From VRUE01 sp035693025 (GTDB taxonomy: Bacteria > Actinomycetota > Thermoleophilia > Solirubrobacterales > 70-9), in NCBI GenBank assembly GCA_035693025.1, contig DASSHI010000048.1, positions 1-56,122 on the forward strand: DNA of 56,122 nt. The letters run 5' to 3'. Positions 7,772 through 15,937 of this stretch are shown piece after piece. A model generated the notes under the pieces. That model searched no databases and was not told the DNA's origin. It worked only from the letters and a program-made list of their open reading frames with translations. How positions within the stretch are numbered: position 1 is the first letter of the stretch; every line of letters starts with the position of its first letter. The translations under genes and the position numbers were made by a program.

Positions 7772-7987
7772 ATGACTGCGGGCATGCCCGGCCGTCCGAC
7801 CGAGGGCGCCCTCCACGGCCTATGCGACAGCTGCGCCCACCAGCAGCTCGTCCCGAACACCCGCGGATCGGTCTTCAGCCTCTGCCGGCGCTCGCGCGAG
7901 GACCCGGCCTATCCCCGCTACCCCCGAGTACCGGTCCTCCGCTGCGCCGGCTACGAGCCCTCCGCCCCGCCCCCTCAAACGCCGTAG
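7772..7987 (+). CDS. Small four-cysteine protein, conserved-looking, function unknown
   Basis: A 71-residue protein with LCDSCAHQQLVPNTRGSVFS, then LCRRS, then PRYPRVPVLRCAGYEP. The cysteine spacing (CxxC, then two single Cys) suggests a small zinc-binding fold. I recall similar short actinobacterial proteins with the pattern C-x2-C, RGSxFxLC and YPxLPVxxCxGY, so I consider it real. A TAGCGT box (7759-7764) seven bases before ATG 7772 fits a leaderless transcript. The stop codon TAG (7985-7987) lies in a partial copy of the palindromic element that follows. Confidence 0.65.
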   Translation: MTAGMPGRPTEGALHGLCDSCAHQQLVPNTRGSVFSLCRRSREDPAYPRYPRVPVLRCAGYEPSAPPPQTP

Positions 7988-8008
7988 AGCCCCCGACCGC
8001 CGTAGAGC
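7980..8008 (+). repeat. Two partial heads of the 47-nt palindromic element
   Basis: The head CGCCGTAGAGC occurs at 7980-7990 and again at 7998-8008, just before the full copy that starts at 8014. The heads are followed by CCCC rather than the arm, so they look like truncated copies or seeds of tandem growth. The first head supplies the stop codon of the small Cys protein. Confidence 0.75.
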
Positions 8009-8013
8009 CCCGA

Positions 8014-8060
8014 GCGCCGTAGAGCTTTGAACCGCTATCCGGCTCAAACCTCTACGGCGC
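8014..8060 (+). repeat. 47-nt palindromic element, copy 1
   Basis: Arms of about 21 nt run from GCGCCGTAGAGC at the head to CCTCTACGGCGC at the tail, around the loop CTATC. A few mismatches occur inside the arms. It is intergenic, between the small Cys protein and the DUF559 gene. It belongs to a family with five other full copies in the window. Confidence 0.9.
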
Positions 8061-8118
8061 TCAGGTGTGGGATGAGGAAATTGGCCGATGGTGCAGGAGT
8101 CGGGGGGAGAGACCTACC

Positions 8119-8163
8119 CGCCGTAGAGCTTTGAACCTCTATGCAAACCAAACCTCTACGGCG
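8119..8163 (+). repeat. 47-nt palindromic element, copy 2 (45 nt), carrying the DUF559 start codon
   Basis: The head is CGCCGTAGAGCTTTGAACC and the tail is CCTCTACGGCG. The loop CTATG supplies the ATG at 8141 that starts the DUF559 gene. A TGA in the left arm (8132-8134) closes the frame upstream, so no earlier start is possible. The inner arms are more diverged than in other copies. Confidence 0.85.
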
Positions 8164-9118
8164 ATCGGAGCGGAGGACCGACGGCGACGGCGAACCGGCG
8201 CATGGCCCGCTGGCCGATCTGGCGAAACGGCAGCATGGGGTGGTCTCGATCGACCAGCTGCTCGGCGGGTTGGGCTATTCGCGGACCTCGGTGGTACGAG
8301 GTGCCGCTGAGGCCCGTTTGCATCGCATCCACCGCGGTGTCTACGCGGTCGGCCACACCGGCCTGTCATTGCGGGGACGGTGTCTCGCCGCGGTGCTCGC
8401 CTGCGGGCCCAACAGCCTGCTCAGCCACTACTCGGCCGCCTGGCTGTGGGGGCTTGCCCAGTGGTCGCCCGTCCCGATCCATGTCACCTCGCCGATCCCC
8501 CGCGGCCGCCGACCGCCGGTGAAGCTCCATCGCTCCGAAATCCTCACCTCAGCGGATTGCGCCGAGATCGACGGGATTCCGGTAACGGCTGTGCCCCGCA
8601 CTGCTCTCGACCTGGCGGCACTGCGCCGGCCCGAACAGCTCCAGCGCCTGCTCAGGCGCGCCGAGGAGCTTCAGCTCTTTGACCTGCGCCGCTTCGAAGA
8701 CGTGCTCCGACGGGCAGGAGGCCATCACGGCGCTCGGCGCCTGAGCCGAGCGCTGGAGATCTATCGTCCGGCGCCCTACAGCCGCTCGGGCTTGGAGCGG
8801 CGCTTTCTGGATCTGGTCCTCGAAGCTGGCCTGCCCCGACCGACCACGGGCTTCGTCGAGCTCGGCTACGAGCTGGACGTCTACTGGCCGGAGGCGCGCT
8901 TCGTCGTCGAACTCGACGTCTACGAGACGCACGGCTCCCACGAGGCCTTCGAGGAAGATCGCCTGCGTCAGGAGAACCTGAAGCTGGCCGGCATCGAGAT
9001 GATCCGGGTCACCGGCCATCGCCTCGAGCGTGAAGCGCCGCAGGTGATCCGGCGCGTCGCCCGGCTCCTCGAACAACGTCGTGAGCAACTCACCCAGCGA
9101 AAACCGAAAGCGCCGTAG
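8141..9118 (+). CDS. AbiEi-type N-terminal domain plus DUF559 (Vsr-like PD-(D/E)XK) protein
   Basis: A 325-residue protein. Residues 25-110 form an AbiEi-type winged helix (LAKRQHGVVSIDQLLGGLGY, then HRIHRGVYAVGH and LSHYSAAWLWGL). The C-terminal 110 residues are DUF559, a restriction-like nuclease fold: ELDVYWPEARFVVELDVYET holds the D and ExD catalytic pattern, then HGSHEAFEEDRLRQENLKLAG. Such proteins are often called type IV antitoxins, but no AbiEii toxin gene is adjacent. The ATG lies in the loop of one palindromic element and the stop TAG in the head of another, so the gene is bracketed exactly by repeats. A role in mobilising or processing the repeats is my inference. Confidence 0.85.
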   Translation: MQTKPLRRSERRTDGDGEPAHGPLADLAKRQHGVVSIDQLLGGLGYSRTSVVRGAAEARLHRIHRGVYAVGHTGLSLRGRCLAAVLACGPNSLLSHYSAAWLWGLAQWSPVPIHVTSPIPRGRRPPVKLHRSEILTSADCAEIDGIPVTAVPRTALDLAALRRPEQLQRLLRRAEELQLFDLRRFEDVLRRAGGHHGARRLSRALEIYRPAPYSRSGLERRFLDLVLEAGLPRPTTGFVELGYELDVYWPEARFVVELDVYETHGSHEAFEEDRLRQENLKLAGIEMIRVTGHRLEREAPQVIRRVARLLEQRREQLTQRKPKAP

Positions 9119-9156
9119 AGGTTTGAACCGGATAGCGGTTCAAACCTCTACGGCGC
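9110..9156 (-). repeat. 47-nt palindromic element, copy 3 (perfect 21-bp arms)
   Basis: The arms are perfectly complementary over 21 bp from GCGCCGTAGAGG to the loop, and the loop is GATAG (CTATC on the other strand). The TAG in the left head (9116-9118) is the stop codon of the DUF559 gene. The rest lies between that gene and the convergent cupin gene. Confidence 0.92.
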
Positions 9157-9200
9157 TCGCTGGGAGGTGGCTCTCAGCGCGGCGACGGCGCAGGCTGGGG

Positions 9201-9593
9201 CTAGCTGGCCATCGGGTCGGGCGTGCCCAACTTGCTGATTTCGGGGGCGTCGTAGACATCGCCCGGCTTGCCGCCGAGGACGAGCAGGCGGATGCCCTCC
9301 TCGCCGGGCCAGACCTTGCGCATCGTCCCCGAGGCGACGCGGGCGACGTGGTCGCCGTCGAGCGGGAAGCGCTCCCCTGCTATCTCGATCTCGCCGCCGC
9401 CGCGCAGGGCGATGAAGACCTCCTCCTGGCCGTCTTCGGCGTGATCGTGCTCGGGGTAGCCATCGAAGTTGGCGGGCATGTCGATGATCTGCATGCCGAA
9501 GGCCTCGACCCCGAGCTCTGCCCTGGCGCGCTTGAAGGCGCCGCCGTAGACGGCCTCCATCTCATCGATCTTCTTGACGGCGTAGTCGCTCAT
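9201..9593 (-). CDS. Cupin-domain protein
   Basis: A 130-residue single-domain cupin. The first cupin motif is PEHDHAEDGQEEVFIALRGGG, which carries the two metal-binding His and Glu. The second is DHVARVASGTMRKVWPGEEG, where the last His of the classical motif is replaced. The substrate is unknown; small cupins of this type may bind metals or small ligands. GGAGGAAG sits just upstream of ATG 9593. The gene is divergent from recD2 and convergent with the DUF559 gene. Confidence 0.8.
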   Translation of the reverse strand: MSDYAVKKIDEMEAVYGGAFKRARAELGVEAFGMQIIDMPANFDGYPEHDHAEDGQEEVFIALRGGGEIEIAGERFPLDGDHVARVASGTMRKVWPGEEGIRLLVLGGKPGDVYDAPEISKLGTPDPMAS

Positions 9594-9703
9594 CCTGCTT
9601 CCTCCCGACGTTGGCGGCCCCGTTTGGGCCGGATCGCCGGGATCATCGCGTACTTTGGATTTCCAAGCAAGCCGCTCATCCGTCTCGGCGCCCCGCGACC
9701 GTC

Positions 9704-9709
9704 TAGCTT
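9704..9709 (+). promoter_or_regulatory. Candidate -10 box for leaderless recD2
   Basis: TAGCTT lies six bases before the GTG at 9716, with no Shine-Dalgarno sequence. Confidence 0.35.
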
Positions 9710-9715
9710 TGAAGC

Positions 9716-11863
9716 GTGAGCGAAACGGCTGCCCTCTTCGACGTCGATGCCGCCGCGTTCAGCGGCACGATCGAGGTGCTGGGCGTCATCTTCAGCGCCG
9801 AGGACGACGGCTACGCAGTGCTCGAGGTGCAGGACGCCGACTCGGGCGAGGGCTTCGCGCTGGTCGGCCCGGTCGCCCACCTGAAAGCCGGCGACCGGGC
9901 CGAAGTCAGCGGCGACTGGCAGACCCATTCGCGCTATGGGCGGCAGCTCAAGGCGCGCGGGGCGCTGCCGCTGGATCCCGCCGACCGCGCCGGTCAGATC
10001 GCCTACCTGACCTCGCTGCGCCACATCGGCCCGGCCCGCGCCGAGCGGCTGGTCGACGAGCACGGCGAGACCGTGCTGGGGGCGATCGCCGCCGACCCCG
10101 AGGGGGCCTTCGCCGCCCTCAGCGGGGTCAGCGCGGCCCAGGCCGCCGCCGCGGCCGACTCCTGGCGCGCCTCGCGCGCGGTCCGCGACCTGCACGTGCA
10201 GCTGGCGCCGCACGGCCTTGCCCACCTGGCGGCGCCGATCCACGCCCGCTTCGGCGAGCGTTCGACGGCGATCCTCCATGAGGACCCCTACCGGCTGACC
10301 GAGGTCGCCGGAGTCGGCTTCGCCCGTGCCGACAAGATCGCGCTCGCCGCCGACGTCCCGCTCGAGTCCGAGCGCCGCGCCCAGGCCGCGGCCGTCTTTG
10401 CCCTCGGCGAGGCCGAGCAGCAGGGCAATGCCTTCCTGCCGGTCGACGAGCTGAACCGGCGCACGGCGAAGCTGATCGGCCTGCAGCCGGACCCCGACGT
10501 GCCGGCGCTGGCGCGCGGCCTGCTGCTCGACGAAGGCCGGGCCTATCGCGAGCCGACCCACGCCAGCGAGGTCGCGGTGGCGAGAACCCTGGGCGAGCGC
10601 GCCGCGGCTCCACCCCACCTCGACCACGACCCCGGCGAGGCCCCACCTGAGGACGTCGAGGAGGAGCGCCGACTCACCGACGAGCAGTGGGCTGCCGTGC
10701 GCGGCGCCTTCGGGGCGCGGATCTCGGTGCTGACCGGCGGGCCCGGCGTCGGCAAGACCGCCTGCACGCGGGCGATCGTCGCCGAGGCGGCGCGATCGGC
10801 CGTCGCTGTGGCGCTCTGCGCGCCGACCGGGCGCGCCGCGCGGCGGCTGGAGGAGGCGACCGGGCACGAGGCGCAGACGATCCACCGACTGCTCGAGTGG
10901 ATGCCGGGGCGTGAGCCCGGCTTTCGTCCCGGCCACCCGCTCCCCGTCGGCCTGGTGATCGTCGACGAGGCCTCGATGCTGAACCTGCGGCTGATCGAGG
11001 TGCTGCTCGGCGGCCTCGCCGAGACGACCCACCTCGTCTTCGTCGGCGACGCCGACCAGCTGCCGCCGATCGGCGCCGGCAAGCCATTCGAGGATCTGAT
11101 CGCCTCCGGCGTCGCTCCCGTCGTCCGCCTCACCCAGATCTTCCGCCAGGCGGCGCGCTCGATGATCACTACGGCGGCGCACGAGATCAACCAGGGGCGG
11201 ACGCCGCACCTGGAGCCCGGAGAGGATCAGGACCGCGACTTCTTCTTCATCGACCGCCCCGGCCCCGAGCGGGCCCTGGAGACGGTCGTCGAGGTGGTCG
11301 CCGAGCGGGCTCCGGCGAGCTTCGGCGTCGACCCGATCCGCGAGGTGCAGGTGCTGGCGCCGATGTACAAGGGAGCGGTCGGCATCGACGCCCTCAACGA
11401 GCGGCTGCAGGCGCGGCTCAACCCGGACGGAGCCGCCGCGGTCAGCAAGCGCTTCCGCATCGGCGACCGCCTGATCCAGACCCGCAACTCGCACGAGCTG
11501 GGGCTGATGAACGGCTCGATCGTCTTCCTGCGCGAGGACGACCCCGCCGAGGAGGCGATCGTCGTCGACACCGACGAGGGCGGCTCGCTCGTCATCCCCT
11601 ACGGCGAGACGGCGACGCTGCGACTCGCCTACGCGATCTCGGTCCACAAGGCGCAAGGCTGTGAGGTGCCGGTCGTCGTCGGCGTCTGCCACCGCTCCCA
11701 TGCCCGCATGCTGTCCCGCCCGCTGCTCTACACGGCGATCACGCGCGCCCGCAGCAACTGCGTCCTGATCGGCGACCGTGCCGCCCTCGAGCGCGCGGTC
11801 GCCCACGACGACAGCGGCGCCCGCCACTCGGCCCTCGCGGAGCGGCTGCGTGGAGTCGCCTAG
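9716..11863 (+). CDS. recD2: RecD2-type 5'-3' DNA helicase
   Basis: A 715-residue superfamily 1B helicase. The N-terminal OB-like part (GTIEVLGVIFSAEDDGYAVLEV) and helix-hairpin-helix repeats (LRHIGPARAERLVDEHGE and EVAGVGFARADKIA) are typical of stand-alone RecD2 without RecBC. The motor has Walker A GGPGVGKTACT, Walker B VIVDEASMLN, GDADQLPPIGAGKPF, LTQIFRQAARS, AYAISVHKAQGCE and LLYTAITRARS. It likely acts in DNA repair or replication restart. The start is GTG 9716. The last bases overlap the GTG of the following membrane gene, indicating an operon. Confidence 0.92.
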   Translation: MSETAALFDVDAAAFSGTIEVLGVIFSAEDDGYAVLEVQDADSGEGFALVGPVAHLKAGDRAEVSGDWQTHSRYGRQLKARGALPLDPADRAGQIAYLTSLRHIGPARAERLVDEHGETVLGAIAADPEGAFAALSGVSAAQAAAAADSWRASRAVRDLHVQLAPHGLAHLAAPIHARFGERSTAILHEDPYRLTEVAGVGFARADKIALAADVPLESERRAQAAAVFALGEAEQQGNAFLPVDELNRRTAKLIGLQPDPDVPALARGLLLDEGRAYREPTHASEVAVARTLGERAAAPPHLDHDPGEAPPEDVEEERRLTDEQWAAVRGAFGARISVLTGGPGVGKTACTRAIVAEAARSAVAVALCAPTGRAARRLEEATGHEAQTIHRLLEWMPGREPGFRPGHPLPVGLVIVDEASMLNLRLIEVLLGGLAETTHLVFVGDADQLPPIGAGKPFEDLIASGVAPVVRLTQIFRQAARSMITTAAHEINQGRTPHLEPGEDQDRDFFFIDRPGPERALETVVEVVAERAPASFGVDPIREVQVLAPMYKGAVGIDALNERLQARLNPDGAAAVSKRFRIGDRLIQTRNSHELGLMNGSIVFLREDDPAEEAIVVDTDEGGSLVIPYGETATLRLAYAISVHKAQGCEVPVVVGVCHRSHARMLSRPLLYTAITRARSNCVLIGDRAALERAVAHDDSGARHSALAERLRGVA

Positions 11864-12554
11864 GCCTTCGCTGGCGGCAGTCGCGGTGACGCTGGGTGGC
11901 CTCGCGCTGCTCGCGGCGCTGGTGCTCGCGATCCCGGACCTGCGTGCCGCCTTCGACGCGGCCGTGCACGGCGACACGGCGGGGGTTCGCAGCCACGTCA
12001 AGGGCCTCGGCGTGGCCGGGCCGCTGCTGATCGTCGCCCTCGCCGTTATCCACTCTGTCGTCTTCTATCCGGCTGAGATCGTCGACGCGGCCGCGGGCTT
12101 CGTCTACGGCTTCTTCCCCGCGCTGGTGCTGATGATGCTCGGGTGGCTGCTCTCCGGCCTGCTCTGCTTCGCGGTCGGCCGCTCCGTGGCCCGGCCGTTG
12201 CTCGACCGCTGGTTCGGGACGGAGCGCTTCGAGCGCACCGAGGCCGCGATCGAGCGCGGCGGCGCGACCCTGCTGCTCGCCGTCCGCCTATTGCCGATCG
12301 TCCCCTTCAGCCTCGTCTCCTACGCGGCGGGCGCCGCCCGCGTACCGCTCTGGCGCTTCGTCTGGACGACCCTGGTCGGCTACCTGCCGATCACGGTCCT
12401 CGCCGTCTACTTCGGCACCCGCCTCGAAGGCCTCAACCTCACCGACCCGCTGGTCCTCGGCAGCGCCGCCGCCCTGCTGGCGCTGCTCTTCATCGGCCAC
12501 TGGATCATGCGCCGGGGTGGCGGGACGCCGAACGTCGCCAATTCGCGCGACTGA
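11850..12554 (+). CDS. TVP38/TMEM64 (VTT domain) membrane protein
   Basis: A 234-residue integral membrane protein of the VTT/DedA-like group. The N-terminal helix is LAAVAVTLGGLALLAALVLA. The core VTT segment is PAEIVDAAAGFVYGFFPALV, then GRSVARPLLDRWFG and RLLPIVPFSLVSYAAGAARV. It ends in a helix near LLALLFIGHWIMRR. Members are implicated in lipid scrambling or envelope homeostasis, not proven here. GTG 11850 overlaps the recD2 stop by 14 nt. Longer in-frame starts would run inside recD2. Confidence 0.85.
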   Translation: MESPRPSLAAVAVTLGGLALLAALVLAIPDLRAAFDAAVHGDTAGVRSHVKGLGVAGPLLIVALAVIHSVVFYPAEIVDAAAGFVYGFFPALVLMMLGWLLSGLLCFAVGRSVARPLLDRWFGTERFERTEAAIERGGATLLLAVRLLPIVPFSLVSYAAGAARVPLWRFVWTTLVGYLPITVLAVYFGTRLEGLNLTDPLVLGSAAALLALLFIGHWIMRRGGGTPNVANSRD

Positions 12555-12586
12555 TGACGCAGAGGATTTTGACTCTGCACAGATAT

Positions 12587-12607
12587 GTATGATCTTGAAT
12601 GTCATAC
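12587..12607. promoter_or_regulatory. Operator-like inverted repeat over the vapB2 promoter
   Basis: GTATGA and TCATAC are separated by nine bases. The right half overlaps CATACT (12603-12608), a -10 candidate that would start transcription at about the ATG at 12616. The placement fits autorepression by the antitoxin. Confidence 0.45.
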
Positions 12608-12615
12608 TTATTCGC

Positions 12616-12891
12616 ATGAGCAAGGCGCAGACGATGCCCCGCAAGACCATTTACCTCCCCGACAGCGCCGAGGAATTGGTGCGCGAGCACACCCGCGACG
12701 GCGAGTCCTTCTCGGCCGCGATCGTGCGACTCGTCGAGCTGGGCGCACGCGAGGACGAGAACAGCGTGCCGCTCGACTACATCGGTGCTGGAAGCAGTGG
12801 CTTGCCTGATCTCGGCATCAATGCAGAGAAATATCTGGGCCTCAAGCCATGGGATCCGGGAGAGGGGCCGGACGATGAAGATCCTGATTGA
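12616..12891 (+). CDS. Antitoxin of a VapBC pair
   Basis: A 91-residue protein. RKTIYLPDSAEELVREHTRD followed by SFSAAIVRLVELGARED fits a short ribbon-helix-helix DNA-binding domain. The acidic tail (GEGPDDEDPD) is typical of a toxin-binding region. It starts at ATG 12616, seven bases after a CATACT box. It overlaps the PIN toxin gene by 17 nt. It should neutralise that toxin and bind the upstream inverted repeat. The family assignment rests on context and domain shape. Confidence 0.72.
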   Translation: MSKAQTMPRKTIYLPDSAEELVREHTRDGESFSAAIVRLVELGAREDENSVPLDYIGAGSSGLPDLGINAEKYLGLKPWDPGEGPDDEDPD

Positions 12892-13315
12892 CACCGGGCC
12901 GCTGGTTTCCGCTGTCGACAGGGACGACCCCGCCCACCGGATGGCTTCCGCGATGCTGGATCGGTTGCGCCGTAGCGGCGTCGTGCCTTCGACCGTAATG
13001 GTCGAGGCCGACCACCTGGTTCGCAAACGGGTCGGAGACGAAGCCGCAAGGCGATTGTTGAGAACGGTGGCGAGGGGGGCTCACGAAGTCGCCTACATGT
13101 CGTCCGGCCTGATGCGGCGTGCCGCGGAGATGGACGACAAATATGCCGATCTGCGCTTGGGCCTCGTCGACGCAAGCGTGATGGCGATCGCCGAGCGCCA
13201 CGATCTGCCGATCTTCACCTTCGACTTTCGCGACTTCCGGGCAACCGAATCCGCCAACGGCCCGTGGCGCCTGGCGGTCGACGAGCGCCTGTACGGGCGG
13301 GAAGTCGCGGAGTAG
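12875..13315 (+). CDS. VapC-type PIN-domain toxin
   Basis: A 146-residue PIN ribonuclease. Expected acidic residues are in MKILIDTGPLVSAVDRDD, VMVEADHLVRKR, LVDASVMAIAERHDL and IFTFDFRDFRAT, so all four PIN acid positions appear present. ATG 12875 follows GGAGAGG with suitable spacing and lies inside the antitoxin gene. This second VapBC lies 11 kb from the first one and is not obviously a duplicate of it. The RNA target is unknown. Confidence 0.85.
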   Translation: MKILIDTGPLVSAVDRDDPAHRMASAMLDRLRRSGVVPSTVMVEADHLVRKRVGDEAARRLLRTVARGAHEVAYMSSGLMRRAAEMDDKYADLRLGLVDASVMAIAERHDLPIFTFDFRDFRATESANGPWRLAVDERLYGREVAE

Positions 13316-13374
13316 GCGAACGGGGGGCCTCACCACCGCCCGTTTTCGCTCCCCCCTTCGCTCCGTTCGCGCGA

Positions 13375-15789
13375 TCAGCCGCGGTGATGGCGCGAACGGC
13401 GCTCGATCAGCCCGTGCCGGACGCGCCTGACCCGGAAGCGGTAGACGGCGGGCGTGGCGTCGGTCGCGCCGTCTGAGTCCCGCCGCGCCTTCACCCGCAG
13501 CACGTGACGGCCGAGCGGATAGCGCCGCACGAACCGAGCCGCGCAGCGATGGAAGCGCTGCCGGTCCACCTTGCAGAGGAAGGTGACGGCGGGCTGGTCG
13601 GATTCGAACCTGAACACCAGCCTCACCGACCTGCGCCGCGTCAGAGTCACCTTCGGTGGACGCTTGCGGAAGCGCGTCGTGGGAGCAGCGGCGGGCGAGG
13701 GGGCGGGCGTCGACTGCGGCGGTGATGGCTTCGGGGATTGCGGCGCGGCCGGTTCTGCGGGTGGCGTTTCGAGGCCCCAGTTTCCTGCTGCGCGGGCTTC
13801 TTCTACCGAAACCTCCGGGCCCGGAACGTCGCATTCCGGCTCGATCGGGGGAGCGGGAGTTTCGAGCGCTTCGATCGCCTTGACAGCGTCGACGAGTCCA
13901 GCGCCAGTCGCACATGGCTCTTCGATGCTCGTGAGCGGCGCGGCGCCGTCGAGCAGCGCTTCCCGGACCGCCTGAGGGGAGGCGGATCCCTGAGCGTCGA
14001 GCATCAGCGCCCCGACTCCGGCGGCGTGCGGGGTGGCTGCCGAGGTTCCGCAGAACCGCCACGCCAAACCGGTCCAGGAAGCGAAGAAGCTGGTAACACC
14101 GCAGTCGGTGGCGACAACGTCAGGTTTGGCCAACACCTGGGGCGTGCCGAGCTTCGGTGCCGGGCTCGTGCCGTTGACCGGGCCGAAGTAGTGAACGACC
14201 GGCCCACGCGAAGAGAAGGGCTCCGCGGCCAAGTCGTTGTTGTAACGGACGGCCCCAACCGAGATGGCGTCCACGGACCCGCTGTGACCGAACACGGTCG
14301 GGCCGACGACGTCGGTGCCGCTGGAGCGCGGATACTCGGTTGCGGTGACGCCTCCCTGAATCAGCTCGAACTTCAATCGCGGCAGAGAGCCGGAGAAGCG
14401 ATTGACGACGAGCTGCACGGTCGCACTCGATGAGCTTTCGTTTTCCCACTGGACGAACTCGAACGGAATTTTGCTGAGATTGACGTTGTCTTCGGTCGAG
14501 TCGGCAATCGGTTCGCCCAATGCATTGAGCAGGAAGGCGTCGAGGTCGGTTTCGACCCCGTACCAGGGTTCGGCCCACTGCAGGTCGATAGTCACCGTTT
14601 CGTGCGGCGCGACTTTGATCCCGAAGGTCCTGTCCACCTGCGGGCCGGGATCGAAGTCCATGCAGTGCGTACCGTTAACTTCAGCGAGAGATTCAATTTC
14701 CACCGGACAGCCCCCAGCGTCCCTGAACTGCTGCGCTTCCCAGGATGCGATCTCGTTGCCCGAGGCGTCGAAGAGGTTTTCGTTGCCGGCGGCGGATAGG
14801 TAAGTCACTCCGTCGTCTTCGGTGACCTTGCGCACCGCCGCTGCAACCGGTCCTTCCTGGAAGAACGGCTCTCCGCTGTAGGAGACGTCGTCGGCGATCA
14901 CCTTGGCGCCGGCGCCGCCGTTAACGACGGGCTTGGCTAATTTTTCGATATTCGCGACGAAAGCGCCGAGGCCGGCGAACGCGGTTGCGAAGGCGAGGTT
15001 TGCGCCTGGAGCGACATCGTGGACGATCTGGGCCATCGCCCGTCCCTCGTCCTCACCTTCCGTTTCGGTGTCGTCGAGGACGCCGACCGGCGTCGTCTCC
15101 CCCAGACACGTGTTTCCCAGGCCGGGAAGATCGCCGCTGCTGACGTCTTGTGAGGCGGTGGTAGCGACAGGACCGCTGCCGTCCGCCGCTTCCGTCGCCC
15201 GGTTGAAGGAGTCCGAGAGGATGCCCACGGTCACGCCGCTGCCGTCGACGCCGAAGGCCTGGCGGGCTTCGCCGCTCGCGTCTCCGGCATGCAATTGCTG
15301 CACGCCCTCGGATACGACTGCGCCCGATGGGCAGGTCGAGTACGCGATCGGCTGCAGCGCCTCGCGCGCGCCGGCGACCCGTGGCACCGCGCTCAGGGCC
15401 TGCAGCTCGTCCGGCTTCGCCGCGACGGTCACCGTCTGGTAGCGGGGGCTGACGTTGACGACCTCGGCGCCCGCGGCGCGCAGCTCGTCGACGCTCGCCG
15501 CTGCGCCTTGTTCGAAGCGGACTTCGACCAGTATGCGGTTGCCGTCGCGCAGCAGGCTTCCCGGTCCTTCGGGGGCGAGGCTGAGAGCTTTTGCCTGCTC
15601 GGCGGGGGGCGCCGTGCGGAGGCCGGGTTGGGCCAGCTCGGCAAGTCTCGGCGAGAGGTCGCCATCCCACGCCGGGCTCTCGGCGCCAAACGCTGCCGCG
15701 GGAGCGGTCAGGGCCGAGGCGACCGTGAAGGTTGCGACAAAAAAGCGGATCGCCGCCCGGCGGCGGGGCGATTTCCGGGGCTGCATCAC
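13375..15789 (-). CDS. Secreted subtilase/sedolisin-like serine peptidase
   Basis: An 804-residue exported protein with an N-terminal signal (FFVATFTVASALTAPAAAFGA). The peptidase domain has the Asp strand VTVGILSDSFN and the nucleophile motif CGTSAATPHAAGVGALM. No HGTxVA histidine motif is seen. At the matching position the sequence reads EDEGRAMAQIVHDVAPGA, suggesting a Glu/Asp arrangement as in S53-like peptidases. An insert of about 200 residues lies between YLSAAGNENLF and FSSRGPVVH. A Pro-rich linker leads to a C-terminal Ig-like domain with FLCKVD and HRCAARF. The start is GTG 15789 or ATG 15786. It likely degrades extracellular protein. Confidence 0.85.
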   Translation of the reverse strand: MMQPRKSPRRRAAIRFFVATFTVASALTAPAAAFGAESPAWDGDLSPRLAELAQPGLRTAPPAEQAKALSLAPEGPGSLLRDGNRILVEVRFEQGAAASVDELRAAGAEVVNVSPRYQTVTVAAKPDELQALSAVPRVAGAREALQPIAYSTCPSGAVVSEGVQQLHAGDASGEARQAFGVDGSGVTVGILSDSFNRATEAADGSGPVATTASQDVSSGDLPGLGNTCLGETTPVGVLDDTETEGEDEGRAMAQIVHDVAPGANLAFATAFAGLGAFVANIEKLAKPVVNGGAGAKVIADDVSYSGEPFFQEGPVAAAVRKVTEDDGVTYLSAAGNENLFDASGNEIASWEAQQFRDAGGCPVEIESLAEVNGTHCMDFDPGPQVDRTFGIKVAPHETVTIDLQWAEPWYGVETDLDAFLLNALGEPIADSTEDNVNLSKIPFEFVQWENESSSSATVQLVVNRFSGSLPRLKFELIQGGVTATEYPRSSGTDVVGPTVFGHSGSVDAISVGAVRYNNDLAAEPFSSRGPVVHYFGPVNGTSPAPKLGTPQVLAKPDVVATDCGVTSFFASWTGLAWRFCGTSAATPHAAGVGALMLDAQGSASPQAVREALLDGAAPLTSIEEPCATGAGLVDAVKAIEALETPAPPIEPECDVPGPEVSVEEARAAGNWGLETPPAEPAAPQSPKPSPPQSTPAPSPAAAPTTRFRKRPPKVTLTRRRSVRLVFRFESDQPAVTFLCKVDRQRFHRCAARFVRRYPLGRHVLRVKARRDSDGATDATPAVYRFRVRRVRHGLIERRSRHHRG

Positions 15790-15885
15790 TGCCTAAGGTA
15801 TCGACCGGCCATCTCGGTTCCTGAACCTGCAGGCGGCCGAAAGGCGCGCTACGGGTCCCGACCCTGCTACGGTCCCCCGCGATAG

Positions 15886-15900
15886 GCCGGAAGATCCGGC
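15886..15900 (+). promoter_or_regulatory. Short hairpin upstream of cspA
   Basis: GCCGGA and TCCGGC flank an AGA loop, 78 bp before the cspA start. It may be part of a structured 5' leader or a pause site. No T-run follows. Confidence 0.25.
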
Positions 15901-15937
15901 AAAAGTCGTGTCTAGCGCTCGCGTCGTTGCTTCACCG

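Noticed and set aside
8141..9118. REP-associated Y1 transposase as the mobiliser of the palindromes
   Set aside because: No HUH motif or Y1 tyrosine is present. The protein has AbiEi and DUF559 features.
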